A DNA stretch of 64,000 bases from Euleptes europaea (GCF_029931775.1 NC_079321.1:7532501-7596500); one strand, 5' to 3'; positions 34,121-45,569 are shown, counted from the first letter of the stretch. The notes: a model not told the origin generated them from the letters alone. Program-made: numbers and translations.

Positions 34121-34947
34121 TGCTGTTCAGCAGCAAAGTTTGGTATAAACGAAATAAAGAACTACTTCTCCCGGGTAAATGTTGCAACTCTTTTTGATCC
34201 TAATGAGAAGGGGGGAAATGATTTTGCTCCAGAAATTGTCCCTGGATTAAATCTCCGGCCTGGCAAACGTGAATGCAAACATTTACAGTCAAGAGAATGG
34301 AATGAATGAAGGGTCCTGTAGCAATCCCATGTTCTGGCTGGCAATTGCTTGAAAGGGAAATTGCCCCCGCTGGTTCTGAGAATAGCTCTGTGAAGAGGTT
34401 TCGGGCTCAGCCTTGCCAAGCAGGGAAAAGCTATCACTGCATTAACCCAGGGCCAGCTCCGCAAGAATACAGGAGGCGATTTATCAAGGGATGAAACCGC
34501 CCTTTGTTACAGAGTATATCATCCTGACTCAGACACTTAACTTAATGGGTTTTTTTTTTTGCAAGAGCACAACAACTATTGCAGAGATCCATATGTCTCC
34601 ACTTTGACAGCGTTGCTTGGTTTCCAAATGTCCTCGAGATTTTTTATCGTATTCTCGAGGTGTGTTGACTGTCTTGCAGAGAGAGCTTGTGCCAAAATAT
34701 GTCTGTGGGACTATAGTGTCTGCCGTTCGCTTGATGGCATCTTACTCATTTCACCGTGGCTAAACACTAGAAAAAATCCTATAGCAACGGCAGTTTCTGT
34801 TTCTATTGCACCCTGCTCTTTTGCCGTTGGTCAGTCCCTTTTTGAGCTGAGCTGCCCAGCAATTGAAGGAAAGAACGAGAGATCTTGTTCCTTTTTTGTC
34901 TTCCCCCCCCCCAATATTCTATTTTATTTTTATATAATGGGGTACAG
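34121..34947. other. Unique-looking sequence
   Basis: About 830 bases without a recognised repeat. A 154-codon plus frame (34559-35023) shows no domain, no phase-consistent neighbours, and runs into CR1; I do not call it a gene. Confidence 0.4.
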
Positions 34948-35208
34948 ATGCCCTCCCTCTCGTCATCTGCTGAAGGTCACAGAATCAGCATGGCTGACAG
35001 ATGGCCATCTAGCCTCAGCTTAAAACTTCCAGGGAAGGGTGCCCACCACCTCCCGAGGAAGCCTGTTCCACTGAGGAACCGCTTTGTTAGAAAATGCTTC
35101 CTAATGTCTAGACAGAAACTCTTTCGATTTAATTTCAACCCGTTGGTTCTGGTCCGACCTTCTGGGACAACAGAAAACAACTCGGCACCCTCCTCTATAT
35201 GATAGCCT
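34948..35208 (-). mobile_element. CR1-type LINE 3' region
   Basis: GACAGATGGCCATCTAGCCT, CCACCACCTCCCGAGGAAGC and AACTCTTTCGATTTAATTTC, the reverse of the CR1 C-terminus. Confidence 0.85.
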
Positions 35209-35460
35209 ATAAGAAGATCCCTTCTTGCCCCTGGTTTGTTGTTGTGCTTGTACGGAGGCCAGCTGATGATTTATGACTGATTGGAACTGGCCATTTCCCT
35301 GGCATCAGCCCCAGTGAAAGTTTATCTTACAAAAGAATCGCAATGAAGCCTGGACTCAAATCAGCTTTCTTCAAACTTTTTGGCTGATTTGTTTTATCGA
35401 TTTATTTATGTGATTTACAGTCTGCCTTTTCCACAAGGACTCAAGGTGGATTGCACGTAG

Positions 35461-35765
35461 TGAGTCAATACAGTCAACAGAATGGGACATTCAGGACACA
35501 ACGCATTAGGACTGTAGAAGTCTGGAACCAACCAGAAAGAACTCAAGCATAGGATAAGTATTAACATGACACATTAAGAGGTGCAAAAATGACATAATAT
35601 ACCGTCAACAGAATGGGACATTCAGGACACAACACATTAGGACTGTAGAAGTCTGGAACCAACCAACAAGAACTCAAGCGTAGGATAAGTATTAACATGA
35701 CACACGAAGTGGTGCAAAAATGACATAATATACAGTCAGCAAAACGGGACATTCAATACAAAGTG
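35461..35765. repeat. 131-bp tandem repeat, about 2.3 copies
   Basis: GTCAACAGAATGGGACATTC recurs at 35473 and 35604, and a diverged third start is at 35735, giving a 131-base period. It lies between a SINE-C tail-like stretch (35402-35460) and a Sauria SINE. Confidence 0.85.
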
Positions 35766-35767
35766 CA

Positions 35768-35985
35768 TTGTATGGGCAAGCACCAAGTCATTACTGACCC
35801 ATGGGGTGATGTCACATCCCGACGTTTACTAGGCAGACTATGTTTATGGGGTGGTTTGCCATTGCCTTCCCCAGTCGTCTACACTTTATCCCCAGCAAGA
35901 CGGGTACTCATTTTACCAACCTCAGAAGGATGGAAAGCTGAATCAACCTTGAGCTGAAACCAACTTCCATCGGGTTGTGCGCAAC
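35768..35985 (-). mobile_element. Sauria SINE, head-truncated
   Basis: Conserved CAAGCACCAAGTCATTACTG to ACCAACTTCCATCGGG; the tRNA-like head is missing. Confidence 0.85.
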
Positions 35986-36014
35986 ACAAGTTTGTTTCAG
36001 GTAGCTGGCTCAAG

Positions 36015-36183
36015 GTGGGAGGTTTTGGGGGGCGGAGCCTGAGGAGGGCGGCGTTTGGGGAGGGGAGGGACCTCCATGCCATAGAGTCCAATTGCCAAAG
36101 CAGCCATTTTCTCCAGGTGAACGGATCTCTATCAGTTGGAGATCAGTTGTAATAGCAGGAAATCTCCAGCTAGTACCTCCAGG
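36015..36183 (-). mobile_element. MITE-1, ends missing
   Basis: Interior from GGGAGGTTTTGGGGGGCGGA to CTCCAGCTAGTACCTCCAGG; both terminal repeats are lost. Confidence 0.75.
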
Positions 36184-36189
36184 TGCAGC

Positions 36190-36815
36190 CTGAACAATGC
36201 AGTGTACAGCAGAACTATGATATCTTGATTTGGGTGTTATGCCTCTGTCGACTCACCCCAAGATCGCATTCGCTTTTTTTGTCGCTGCATCACAGTGGCT
36301 GCTCATATTTCACTTAGGGTTCACCCGGACCCCAAGATCTTGTTCACACACACTGCTACCCAGAAGTGTGTCCCCCATCCAGTATGCATGTCCCTCATTT
36401 CTGGTACGCAGATGTAGAACTCAGCACTTATCCATGTTGAATTGAATTGTTCAATTGTTGTGGTGGAATATAGGGGGAGAGGCAGTCCCGCAGATAAGAG
36501 GAACCAATGCCATTAAGGGCTTTGTATGTGATCGCCAATACCTTACATTGAGCCCAGTTGCAAACGGGCAACCTTCGGGGAATCCTTCCTACATCAAAGG
36601 CCTCTAAAGACAGGGCCTTGCCAGTGGTGGTGTCTCAGCTCTGGAACTCCCACCCCACAGTTCTTTGTCCTCTGGCACTGAGCCAGGGGACATCTCTATC
36701 TGGCTGTGGGCTGGCTTTCTTAGAATGACAGTCCCAGACTTGGAAAGTACCTTATAGGGCACATTGTCCAACCCCTGGCTCAGTACAGGAAACCCAAAAC
36801 TGGAGCACCCCAATC
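36190..36815. mobile_element. Probable old LINE remnants
   Basis: Segments such as GAACTCAGCACTTATCCATG and CTTTGTATGTGATCGCCAAT look like dispersed LINE-derived sequence of squamates. The family is not certain. Confidence 0.35.
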
Positions 36816-36819
36816 CCTG

Positions 36820-37121
36820 AGAGCCAGCGTGGTATAGTGTTTAAGAGCGATGGTTTGGAGCGGTGGACTCTGATCTGGAGGACAGGGTTCAATTCCCCAC
36901 TCCTCCATGTGAGTAGCGGAGGCTAATTGGTGGATTTGTTTCCCCCACTCCTACACACATGAAGCCAACTGGGTGACCTAGGGCTAGTCACAGCTCTCTC
37001 AGCCCCACCTACCTCACAGGGTGTCTGTTGTAGGGAAGGGAAGGTGATTGTAAACTGGTTTGATTCTCCCTTAAGTGGTAGAGAAAGTAGGCATATAAAA
37101 ACCAACTCTTCTTCTGCTTAT
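36820..37121 (+). mobile_element. SINE-A, full length
   Basis: GAGAGCCAGCGTGGTATAGT head, GGGTTCAATTCCCC B box, CTT-containing tail. Confidence 0.85.
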
Positions 37122-37530
37122 AAAATTGTGCATTTTGCAGCTAAGGTCATACCTGGATTTGGCGAATGAAGTACAAGTATGTTTGGACCAGTTTGCACAT
37201 GGAGCGGCCCATGAGATCCTACTGGGGCTGTTCATTCTCACCCGGACACTCTCGTTCATTCTCATTCTGAGGCTTGTACATGTGCCTGTGATCTCTTGGA
37301 GGAAACGCCCTGTTACCAGCCCAAAACTGGTGCGTGGGCTTACAGTGCCCGTGACTGGTTTGAAACAAGGAACTATGCAGTTCCCTCCTACAGCCGTCTG
37401 CAGGTCATTCCAGTTCACTGGGATTTTCTCCCTGTGACTGAAGGCATGCACAGACCCGATGCAATACCATGGAGAAAATACAACCCCTCTTCCCGTACTC
37501 CCATGTTCATTGTATATTCTGCTGAACAGG
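37122..37530. other. Unique-looking sequence
   Basis: Open frames on both strands (103 codons plus; part of 187 codons minus) without domain signature; it contains a short CATTCTCA direct repeat. Confidence 0.35.
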
Positions 37531-37733
37531 TAGGGTTGCCAACCTCCAGGTGCTAGCTGGAGATCTCCTGCTATTACAACTGATCTCCAACTGATAGAGA
37601 TCAGTTCCTCTGGAGAAAGTAGCCGCTTTGGCATTGGACGCTATGACATTAAAGTCCCTCCCCAAACCCCGCCCTCCTCAGCCTACACCCCAAAAATCTC
37701 CCGCCGGTGGCGAAGAGGAACCTGGCAACCCTA
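37531..37733 (+). mobile_element. MITE-1, full length
   Basis: 203 bp, TAGGGTTGCC to GGCAACCCTA. Confidence 0.85.
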
Positions 37734-38465
37734 TGAAGCATTGTTGGTTAGGATTATTAAGCATTGTTGGTTAGGATTATTATGCTGTTTCCTTGTGGTT
37801 GTTGCAACAAGACATTTTGTACTTACTTGTGCTTTTCAAACACAACTGTATATATTCATATGGTTAGGGAACTGTACAAGGTATCATTATACATAGTATT
37901 GTTGAGTTTAAGACGGTGATCTGCCTATGTTATTTTTTCTTGTTGTATTTACATCTAACATAGTGGTGGTATTTTTTGAGATAACCCTATGACCAGGGCA
38001 CATCTCTGCGATGGACAGGACCTGGCAGAGAGGAAGTGATCAATTGCAGCTCATATAGAGACTTCCCCATTTCTGTCCATCTTTCATATCACGTACACAT
38101 ACCTTTATTGGCATAATTACCATCTTTCATATATTCAGGGATACAACTTGGCTGCCTGGTTTGATCTAAGTTGTGGGGGGAGGAAGCTAATTTAGTGGTG
38201 GACAATCTTTCATTTGCATGCATTTAAATAAATGCCTTGGCACCAACGAGCAAGAGACTCCCTCCCCTCTCCAAAGAACTCACAATCCTATTGAAACACA
38301 GAGGTTTAGGATTTTCCTTTTAGTGTCACATGACCATGGTTGTAACTGCACTTCATCCACACAGGCAGCTTCCTCATGAGTAATACAGAGGAAATATCTC
38401 TTTGTTTTTTAAACAACATAAAATTTTGTGTTGTGGTTGTCAAATCGCAGCTGACTTGTAGGGAC
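37734..38465. other. Unassigned, with a direct duplication at its start
   Basis: GCATTGTTGGTTAGGATTATT occurs twice in a row near 37738 and 37760. Otherwise nothing is recognised. Confidence 0.4.
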
Positions 38466-38473
38466 CCCATAGG

Positions 38474-38980
38474 TAGAGTTGCCAACCTCCAGGTGGTCTG
38501 GAGAAAGAAGGCACCTATGCTGAAAATAGTGGTAACTGTACAAAGAGGCAGCACGTGGCTCAAAATAATAAACATCAATATCAAAGTGTGTCAAAAAACA
38601 CACACAATAGCCTCGCAGGGCTAGCCTCGCTGTGAGGCTAGCCCTGCGAGGCTATTGTGTGTGTTTTTTGACACACTTTTCATTTGTTTTGGTGGTCTAT
38701 TTTCAATACATTTGACAGTAAGACAAACACAATTGTTGTTTTTAGATATTGATGTTTATTATTTTGAGCCATGTGCTGCCTCTTTGTACAACAACCTCCA
38801 GGTGGTAGCTGGAGATCTCCCGCTATTACAACTGATCTCCAGGCGACAGAGATCATTTTCCCCTGGAGAAAATGGCTGCTTTGGAAGGTGGACTCTATGG
38901 CATTATACCAAGTCTCTCCCCTCCCCAAACCCCACCCCTCAAATCTCCAGGTATTTTCCAACCCAGAGCTGGCAACCCTA
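38474..38980 (+). mobile_element. MITE-1 interrupted by a fold-back insertion, 8-bp target duplication
   Basis: Outer flanks CCCATAGG / CCAATAGG (7 of 8). Inside, MITE sequence stops after CAACCTCCAGGTGGT, the insert runs to about 38791, and CAACCTCCAGGTGGT repeats as the MITE resumes. Confidence 0.85.
38537..38790. repeat. Two-part fold-back palindrome
   Basis: Outer arms 38537-38582 / 38745-38790 (46 bp) and inner arms 38583-38628 / 38634-38679 (46 bp, perfect) with a 5-base loop. A 65-base unpaired stretch sits on the right side only. The outer arm carries GCACGTGGCTCAAAAT, like the palindrome at 14322. Confidence 0.85.
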
Positions 38981-38999
38981 CCAATAGGGTATTCAAGGC

Positions 39000-39235
39000 A
39001 AGAGAGGAGCAGAGGTGGTTTGCCATTGCCTGCCTCTGCATAGCAACCTTGGACTTCCTTGGTGGTCTCCCATCCTAGTACTAATCAGGGCCGACCCTGC
39101 TTAGCTTCTGAGATCTGATGAGATGGAGCTAGCCTGGGCCATCCAGGGCAGGGTACAGATGAGCAGAGGTGGTTTGCCGTTGCCTACCTATGTGTAACAA
39201 ACCTTAACTTTCTTGGCTGGCCCTGCTTAGCTTCT
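39000..39235 (-). mobile_element. 5S-rRNA-derived SINE, about 1.4 copies
   Basis: The reverse complement contains AAGCTAAGCAGGGTCGGCCC, GATTAGTACTAGGATGGGAG and GATCTCAGAAGC, the internal promoter region of 5S rRNA, joined to a SINE body (GGCAATGGCAAACCACC). A second partial 5S block follows at 39155-39235. Confidence 0.75.
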
Positions 39236-39259
39236 GCCCCCAGATTCACAAATATAATT

Positions 39260-39330
39260 TGATTTATTATTAGATTTATTAGATTCAGGACACCAAAGTC
39301 TTCATCAGGGCTCAACTGAATATTAATACT
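39260..39330 (-). ncRNA. Hammerhead-like remnant
   Basis: On the minus strand CCCTGATGAAGAC is followed by a short stem (GAC/GTC) and TGAATC in place of the GAAA strand. It looks like a decayed PLE hammerhead; activity is not expected. Confidence 0.35.
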
Positions 39331-39399
39331 TGTGTAAAATTAAAACCAGCAGTCAACACAAATTACATTGGAACAATTTACAGCCATTGCTACACTTAA

Positions 39400-39709
39400 T
39401 AAGAGCCAGCGTGGTTTAGTGGTTAAGAGTGGTGGTTTGGAGCGATAATCTGGAGAACTGGGTTTGATTCCCCACCCCTCCACATGAGCGGCGGAGGCTA
39501 ATCTGGTGAACTGGGTTGGTTTCCCCACTCCTTCACATGAAGCCAGCTGGGTGACCTTGGGCTAGTCACAGCTCTCTCAGCCCCACCTACCTCACAGGGT
39601 GTCTGTTGTGGGGAGGGGAAGGTGATTGTAAGCCAGTTTGATTCTCCCTTAAGTGGTAGAGAAAGTTGCCATATAAAAACCAACTCCTCCTCCTCTTCTT
39701 CTTCAGCAT
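39400..39709 (+). mobile_element. SINE-A, full length
   Basis: GAGCCAGCGTGGTTTAGTGG head to a CTCCTCCTCTTCTTCTTC tail. Confidence 0.85.
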
Positions 39710-40276
39710 CATCATACAGTTTAACATCTATGGAGCTCTATGTGCTTATTTTTTGTACATCAGGGATTTCCCTTCAACTTTATTCCCCCCTCCCAAGTTT
39801 TCAAATGAGACATTCCAAGCTCTGGAAGAAGTTTTCTCCCCTCGTGCCTTTGGGTTTTGTACATGGCCTGATACATTTTTTCCCCCTGGAAATATTTCGA
39901 CACATTGGAAAGGTTCGATTTGCACAATCAGTGTGTCATACTGTATCCGGGATTAATATCTCTAGCAATTAGATTATTGGGTGACTCTTCCCAGCCCTGC
40001 CTTTTCCCGTTTGTTACGACATTTCCCTTTGAGCAATCTTTCTTGCACGTAATAGAACTTACTTCTCTTGCTACGAACTGTGCCAGTCTGACACACTTTC
40101 AACTCTCTGGTTGTGACATGCTAAAATCAATCTCAACCGTTTCCTAATTGTGCCTAAGCACAGTTCAAGGCATTCCAAAGCGTAATAACATCATGCTCTG
40201 ATGCTTTTTGTACCCAAGTTTTGAATGCCAACTACACACACTCAAAGAGACCTGCACATAAACATCCTTGCTTACA
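39710..40276. other. Unique-looking sequence
   Basis: A 116-codon plus frame has no recognised domain. No repeat seen. Confidence 0.35.
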
Positions 40277-40579
40277 CCAGTGTGGTGTAGTGGTTAACAG
40301 CGGTGGTTTGGAACAGTGGACTCTGATCTGGAGAACCGGGTTTGATTCCCCATTCCTCCACATGAGTGGTGGAGGCTGATCTGGTAAACTGGATTTGTTT
40401 CCCCACTCCTACACATGAAACCAGCTGGGTGACCTTGGGCTAGTCACCCTCTCTCAGCCTCATCTAACTCACAGGGTGTCTGTTGTGGGGAGGAGAAGGG
40501 AAAGTGATTGTAAGCTGATTTGATCCTTCCTTAAGCGGTAGAGAAAGTTGGCATATATAAAAACCAACTCTTCATCTTC
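40277..40579 (+). mobile_element. SINE-A, full length
   Basis: GTGTGGTGTAGTGGTTAACA head, GGGTTTGATTCCCC B box, CATATATAAAAACCAACTC tail. Confidence 0.85.
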
Positions 40580-41334
40580 TATTTTTCTTTTAAAAAATGA
40601 GAAAAGATTGAATACCCCCACTGATCTTCGAGCAAGAATATGCAGCAATTTGAACGAGCCGTTTACAGCTGAACAGATAAAGAAACTTTGCGGCTCAAAT
40701 TGCAATTTTTTTTTAAAAAAAATTGTGGACATGAGGAAGGAAATGCAATAAAAAATTAACAGCTGTAGCATTCAAGACTGGGATGGTGAATTGCTTATGC
40801 ATCCTCTGTTTCAGGTTAACTGCCAGTAGGAAGCATGCCGTGGACTTTGATCATTCTGATAAAAAAATTATTCGAGTTCAGAAGTTCCTGCCTTGGAGTA
40901 GACAGTAGGTGCTCTTTTGATACTTCAAAGTTCCTCTGCCTAGCAATGTTGTGTGTTCTGTGGCAACCGGGCAGGAAAGCTGAATAACCTAACAGCATGT
41001 TTCCTTATCTGCTACCAGGGTTACTGATAGGAACACTGGTGAACAGGCCACGGTAAATGCACAATCCCTTGCCACAAAAGCCAAGCTCAGTGAGTTTGCT
41101 AAGCAAATCTGATGGACAAAAATAGCTGGTTTTAAAACCCACAAGTTTAAAACCCACAAGAATTTAGCTTCTTATCCTGGAGGAGCACAAATTTCAGGTG
41201 TCATTCGCTTGCAAAACGTCTGCATAGGAAGCGGTTTGTGGATTGCAGTTTTCGTTTTTTCCTTGCAATTCAGCTGTCAGTTAAAATAGGAGTGTTTTTA
41301 GTAAACCTCCACCACATCTAATGCAGCAACGTTA
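40580..41334. other. Unassigned sequence
   Basis: No repeat family or coding signal recognised. Confidence 0.4.
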
Positions 41335-41782
41335 GGACATGAGAAGAGTCCTGCTGGATCAGACCAGTGGTCTATATAGTCCAGCCTCCTATCTCTCACA
41401 GTGGCCAACCAGCTCCTCTGGAAGACCAACAATAGGGCATAGAAGCTGAGACTGTCCCCTGATGTTGCCTCTTGGAATTAGGATTCAGAAGTTGACTGCC
41501 TCTGGTCTGGAGAACCAGGTTCGATTCCCCACTCCATATGAGCAGCGGATGCTAATCTGGTGAACCAGGTTGGTTTCCCTACTCCTCCACATGAAACCAG
41601 CTGGGGGATCTTGGGCTAGTCACAGCTCTCTTAGAGCTCTCTCAGCCTCACCTACCTCACACAAGGTGTCTGTTGTGGGGAGAGGGAGGGAAGGTGATTG
41701 TAATCCAGTTTGAGACTCCTTAAAAGTAGAGAAAATCAGGGTCTAAAAACCAACTCCTCTTCTTTTTTCTTCTTCTTCTTCT
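41335..41782. mobile_element. CR1 3' fragment (reverse) joined to SINE-A
   Basis: 41335-41504 has CTGCTGGATCAGACCAGTGG and GTGGCCAACCAGCTCCTCTG; SINE-A lacking its head follows to a long CTT tail. Confidence 0.75.
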
Positions 41783-42903
41783 TCAAAATGAACCTATTAT
41801 TTTAAAATATCTGTCTTGCCCATTCACAGTCCCAATAACCAGATTTAAGCATCCTCACATTTGGCCGACTTGGCTATTAGAATATACAAAGGAGGGGCTT
41901 GTGAGATTCATGGGGGGATCCCATCTCCCCTTCCCCCAATTTCTGAGCCTGCCGTAGCTCCAGAACCCCCTCCCATGTTAGAGCCTAGTAGTGGCAGTGC
42001 CCGGGAGCTGAATTTCCCTTTTTTTTAAATTTCAGATTTTTCTGCAAACCTGGGGAGCCCCTTAAGTTTGCATAAAAATCAGTTTAGTGTTGGCATGGCC
42101 TTGATCCGCAGATTTAGCTATCTGCAGGTGTGGGCCACAAATCACTATTAGATATATAGATGATGATAGCAGAGCTCATCTTCAAATTGGTGTTGATTTA
42201 GTACATCCAAAACATCATATTCAGAGCTGTGACTGTTTTTTCCCTAAAGAACCCCAACCTATGCAGCATATTCATGTGACTCCTTCTTTTCCCCTCTGCA
42301 TATAATTTATCTGGCATAGGTTCCTGTTTTTAACATACTGAGACCAGCGACTACTTTTCCAAGACATCTTCTGGATCTTGGCTGGCCAACGGAAACAGAC
42401 GATGGCAGAACAGCTATAAAAATCACAAACAGTGGCTTAAAAATATAAAGGTTTTACAACCTTGGTGAAGCCTGAATTACGTGGTCTTCTTTACCACCTC
42501 AGTGTGTGCTATTATGAAAGCTTTGACATAGCTATCTTTTAAAACAGCTGCTGCTGTTTGAAACCAATGCAGTGGTAAGAGTTTAAGAAGGGCCATGGTC
42601 CAGTCTTTGCAGAGGCCCTGAGAAAATTCACAAGCAAGGTTTTATCTTATTTGGCCTCCACCTCCCAAAACAAGGTGTGTTCTGCTTCTGAACATGAAGC
42701 ACCCATTTCTGGCAAGTACAATAGTTCATTAGTTTGTTTTATTTATCAACACATGTTATTAGTCATTAGCCTGTAGCCATTATTGCATCCTGAAATGAAT
42801 TCCATATTTTACAAATATGTCTTGAGAGAAAATAATCTATTCGCTTACTCCACCCTGTTCGTAGTTTATCCAGCTCTCTTATCTTCCTAGATGATGACTA
42901 AAA
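41783..42903. other. Unassigned sequence
   Basis: About 1.1 kb without recognised repeats, open frames of note or RNA motifs. Confidence 0.4.
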
Positions 42904-43264
42904 GACGAAGAAGAGTAGGTTTTTATATGCCGACTTTCTCTGCCACTTAAGGAAGCATCAAACCGGCTTACAATCACCTTCCCTTCCCCTCCCCACAACA
43001 AACACCCTATGAGGTAGGTGGGGCTGAGAGAGCTCTAAGAGAACTGTGACTAGCCCAAGGTCACCCAGCTGGCTTCATGGGTAGGAGTGGGGAAACCAAC
43101 CCGGTTCACCAGATTAGCGTCGGCTGCTCACGGCGAGGAGTGGGGAATCAAACCCAGTTCTCCAGCTCAGAGTCCACCACTCCAAACTACCACTCTTAAC
43201 CACTATACCACGGTGGCTCTCGAGTCCAAACCACCGCTCTTAACCACTAGCCCACACTGGCTCT
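42904..43264 (-). mobile_element. SINE-A with duplicated head
   Basis: Full reverse copy ending CCACGGTGGCTCTC, then a repeat of the head (CCAAACCACCGCTCTTAACC ... CACACTGGCTCT), so two heads share one body. Confidence 0.75.
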
Positions 43265-43335
43265 GAAGTAAAAGAGTCCTTCCACATCCAGAGACAATAA
43301 TCTTCCAAAGACCAGTGGTCGAAGACAACATCAAT

Positions 43336-43411
43336 GGGAAGGCCTTGGCCTGCATATCATAATTGGTGGCCCTCCAGGGGAACTAGTTGGCCGCTGTGTG
43401 AAACAGGACCG
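43336..43411 (+). mobile_element. CR1 3' UTR fragment
   Basis: GAAGGCCTTGGCCTGCATAT and GGGGAACTAGTTGGCCGCTG, a single unit of the kind tandemly repeated at 17020-17726. Confidence 0.65.
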
Positions 43412-44135
43412 CGTGAACCACTTTTCCTTTATCCCCACCTGCCTTTCTTCTAAAAAAAAAAAAAAAACCTTCTGCATCAATCTTTCTTTGTAAGGAAGAG
43501 GTTTGCTTCCTTGTCTACCACCGCTTCAAGAGCTCACTTGTGTTTCCATTTTGATGAATCTATTTAACTAAATCAGATCCCTAAGAATAACACCACCACC
43601 ACCCCGAGCGATGGGTGGAGAAACTTTAGTGTTGAAAAATAACATTGATCCCTTGGTCTTTTGCACTCGTCTGTAATTGAATCCTTTGGGACCAATCAAA
43701 GCCGGATAAAGAACGCTGTTATCCTAGTAAATATTGTACATTTGCTGTTCTGCTTTTTAAGTCCCAAATTTCCACAATATTGAGTTCTATTCTGGGGACC
43801 CCCAGCACATGATTTTATTAGCTATGTGTGAAGGTATTTTTTGGTTAAGCTTCTGACCATTAAAAATATTCTACAGGGTGTTTTATATGCCTCTCAGCTG
43901 CAATTAAAATGAAACAGAAGTTAACCTGGTATCACTGAATGAATGTGAGTGTAAAAAGGAGGGTTCAGCAGAGTATCCCTTTATTTAATCTTTATAGAAT
44001 CATTAAATGCACTGCATGCTGGTCTTTTCAGTGAAAAAAAGGTTAAAGACCAGGAAGTTTATTCTTTTAAATGGAAATTACAACTCAAAGAAAACATTTC
44101 TGCTCTCCTTAAATTTTCCTTTGGAGGTACACAGT
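43412..44135. other. Unassigned sequence
   Basis: An A run at 43452 and otherwise unique-looking DNA. Confidence 0.35.
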
Positions 44136-45187
44136 AGTACCAAAATGATCAGGGGACTAGAGCAATTGCCCTATGAGAAGTGGTTAAAACGCTTAGGGCT
44201 GTTTAGCTTGGAAAGAAGGTGGTTAAGGGGAGACATGATAGAGGTCTATGCAATTATGCATGGTTTGGAGAGGGCGGACAGGGAGAACTTTAACAGAAAA
44301 GAAGAGAGTTTAAGAATGAATAAGACTTGGCTTCCTGTCCTGAAAACCTCCAGACTAACAAAGACTACAGTCCACAATAGCCATGCAGATTAGCTTTGGA
44401 TTCCACATGTTAACAGATCACTTCAGGATACAATGGTTCCATATTAACATACCACACCCTCATTAGCACATTATCTTGATACTTACAGGACAATGATTAG
44501 CACATTACCTTTGATACTTTTTGCAGGACAATGACTCAGCTCAAACCAGACCCCTTTCTGACTATATATTACCCTTCCTACATACTTGACACTGAGAGAC
44601 ACTGTCCTTCAGCGTTACTCCTCTGAAGATGCCTGCCACAGCTGCTGGCAAAATGTCAGGAAAGAAAATACCAAGACCACGGTCACACAGCCCGGATAAC
44701 CTACAAGAACCAATGAACTCTGACTGTGAAAGCCTTCGACAATATTTTGGACAGGGAGAAGCTTTTCTCCCTCTCTCATAATACTAGAACGCGGGGTCAT
44801 CTGCTGAAGCTGGAGGGTGAGATTCAAAACTGATAAAAGTATTTCTTTACACAACACATAGTTAAATTGTGGAACTCCCTGCCCCAGGATGTGGTGATGG
44901 CTGCCAACCTGGAAGGCTTTAAGAGGGGAGTGGACATATTCATGGAGGAGAGGGGTATTCATGGCTACTAGTTAAAATGGCTACTAGTCATGATGCATAC
45001 CTAATCTCCACGATCTGAGGAGCATGCCAAATAAAATAGGTGCTGTGGAACACAAGCAGGATGCTGCTGCTGCAGTTGTCTTGTTTGTGCATTTCCTAGA
45101 GGCACCTGGTTGGCCACTGTGTGAAAAGACTACTGGACTTGATGGACCTTGGTCTGATCTGGCATAGCTTTTCTTATGTTCTTATAC
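44136..45187 (+). mobile_element. CR1-type LINE 3' region split by a PLE
   Basis: CR1 44136-44287 (GGGCTGTTTAGCTTGGAAAG) continues at 44749-45187 (CTCATAATACTAGAACGCGG ... TTTCTTATGTTCTTATAC). Confidence 0.85.
44288..44748 (+). mobile_element. Penelope-like element 3' end, 12-bp target duplication
   Basis: 461 bp bounded by GGACAGGGAGAA on both sides (44276-44287 and 44749-44760). The 3' part has CTCTGAAGATGCCTGCCACA, GCTGCTGGCAAAATGTCAGG and GAAAGCCTTCGACAATA, the familiar PLE terminus with a hammerhead-like core around 44623-44652 (only partly conserved). Confidence 0.75.
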
Positions 45188-45569
45188 ATGGGAGTTTAAC
45201 CTGAGGTTGTTGCTCACTGGACCCCCACTTTCCTCTTGGGTGTCTATGCACCAGCAATCTCCAAGCTCAAATCAAGAAGTATTTGAATCCTTGCCTCTTG
45301 AAATGCTGCTTCATAATTGGCTGTAGTGACTATTCATCCAGACACCTTTATGAAATCTTCATGTTGCTATTCTCAGGATACAATTCTTTCTCTTTCTTTC
45401 ACTTTAATGAAATACTCCACAATCTTCCCTTTGGCAGCTGCCATTCTCTAGCACAAAGTTTGGAACGCACCCCCCCCCCATGCAAACTTTTGATAATCTC
45501 ACTAGCCTGCTTTTCCCACTCTGACCAGAGTAATACCAGGGTGTGGTGTGTGCTTCTTCAGCAGCACCC
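45188..45569. other. Unassigned sequence
   Basis: No repeat recognised; the overlapping open frames (132 codons plus, 95 minus) lack domain signatures. Confidence 0.35.

Noticed and set aside
34559-35023. 154-codon plus-strand frame
   Set aside because: It runs into CR1, with no domain, splice support or codon evidence.
37071-37634. 187-codon minus-strand open frame
   Set aside because: Both ends lie in repeats (MITE-1, SINE-A) and the unique middle has no domain.
39260-39330. Second active hammerhead
   Set aside because: Only one core strand is conserved; kept as a remnant only.
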